From Acetobacterium woodii (GTDB lineage: Bacteria; Bacillota; Clostridia; Eubacteriales; Eubacteriaceae), in contig JACQZP010000031.1 in assembly GCA_016213825.1 (NCBI GenBank), forward strand, positions 106,379 through 170,378: 64,000 nt of DNA. The letters run 5' to 3'. The notes under the pieces are model-generated. The model made no database searches. It was given only the letters and a program-made list of their open reading frames with translations, and was not told the DNA's origin. Of the stretch, positions 63,710 to 64,000 are shown in pieces. The stretch's first letter is position 1. Every line of letters starts with the position of its first letter. The position numbers and the translations under genes were made by a program.

Positions 63710-64000
63710 ATGGGATTTAAATCAGATATTGAGATTGCACAGGAAGCTACACCACAGGATATTCGTGAGATAGCAAAGAAGTTGGGTTTAACAGAAGACG
63801 ACCTGGATTTATACGGCAAGCATAAAGCAAAGGTAGACTACAATCTGTTAAAGAAAAGCACGGGCAAAAAAGCACGTCTAATCTTAACCACTGCCATCAA
63901 TCCAACACCAGCTGGTGAAGGAAAAACCACAACCACCATTGGGGTTGCTGATGGTTTATCACGAATTGGTAAAAATACCCTGGTAGCGTTAAGAGAACCT
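63710..64000 (+). CDS. fhs: formate-tetrahydrofolate ligase, N-terminal part (cut by window end)
   Basis: The first 97 residues of 10-formyl-THF synthetase, an entry enzyme of the methyl branch of the Wood-Ljungdahl pathway (formate + THF + ATP). The N-terminus [10 protein letters not shown] and the ATP-binding [18 protein letters not shown] are diagnostic. ATG follows CGGAGGAG. No matching promoter was found with confidence in the A/T-rich upstream region. About 460 residues lie beyond the window. Confidence 0.95.
   Translation, partial: MGFKSDIEIAQEATPQDIREIAKKLGLTEDDLDLYGKHKAKVDYNLLKKSTGKKARLILTTAINPTPAGEGKTTTTIGVADGLSRIGKNTLVALREP

Overview
The window reads as chromosome of an anaerobic, low-GC Gram-positive acetogen, most likely Acetobacterium or a close relative (Eubacteriales). 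Reasons: a corrinoid-dependent glycine-betaine-type methyltransferase system, a corrinoid-activating ATPase, the start of formate-tetrahydrofolate ligase at the right edge, a Clostridium pasteurianum-style nif cluster (fused nifN-B, split nifV, nifI1/nifI2), Gram-positive wall genes (murA, walJ, htrA, 3D/G5 protein, ChW repeats), a tryptophan T-box, and HPr with a regulatory serine. I see no rRNA, tRNA, CRISPR array, insertion sequence or prophage.

Layout. 0.1-2.4 kb: secreted S8 protease and a small unknown gene. 2.4-14 kb: divergent sigma54 activator, then mtgA, BCCT carrier, mtgB, mtgC behind a -24/-12 promoter, followed by a second BCCT carrier and a very long chemoreceptor. 14-17 kb: SHOCT protein and an FMN glutamate-synthase-like protein. 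17.5-21.4 kb: polyphosphate-polymerase/DUF4956 pair behind a PHO-box-like promoter, and a two-component system. 21.5-25.4 kb: rhodanese and corrinoid activator; solitary trpB under a Trp T-box. 25.4-36 kb: wall, replication and housekeeping genes (3D protein, degenerate GGDEF protein, trmN6-like, CheR-like, dnaC-like, dnaD-like, murA, walJ, htrA), with a cluster of DnaA boxes at 28.6-28.8 kb. 36-40.5 kb: two amt-glnK pairs. 40.6-43 kb: SorC regulator, HAD phosphatase, HPr. 43-54.4 kb (minus): nifH-I1-I2-D-K-E-(N-B)-fdx-Vomega-Valpha. 54.6-56.3 kb: YwqK-like and AnfO-like genes. 56.5-63.3 kb: NiCo-type riboswitch with a CDF exporter, then assorted housekeeping genes. 63.7 kb: start of fhs.

Main discovery. 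Four nitrogen-related units carry RNA hairpins with the same unusual signature: a six-base loop reading AANGNN closed by a C-G pair. There are ten of them: three in tandem in the nifH leader, three in the amt1 leader, two in the amt2 leader and two in the leader of the glutamate-synthase-like gene. In nifH, amt1 and amt2, six of these hairpins overlap the 5' strand of an intrinsic terminator, so hairpin and terminator exclude each other. In the glutamate-synthase-like leader the second loop is itself the ribosome binding site. This is the signature of ANTAR-type RNA-binding antiterminators. It implies that nitrogen fixation, ammonium uptake and a putative glutamate-forming enzyme form one RNA-level regulon read by a protein encoded outside this window. 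The nifH arrangement (three single-hairpin attenuators in series) and the ribosome-site arrangement are unlike the standard two-hairpin design.

Other points worth a look: a 117-nt branched RNA structure between nifK and nifE, an AnfO-like protein beside a molybdenum nif cluster, and PII proteins without the T-loop tyrosine.
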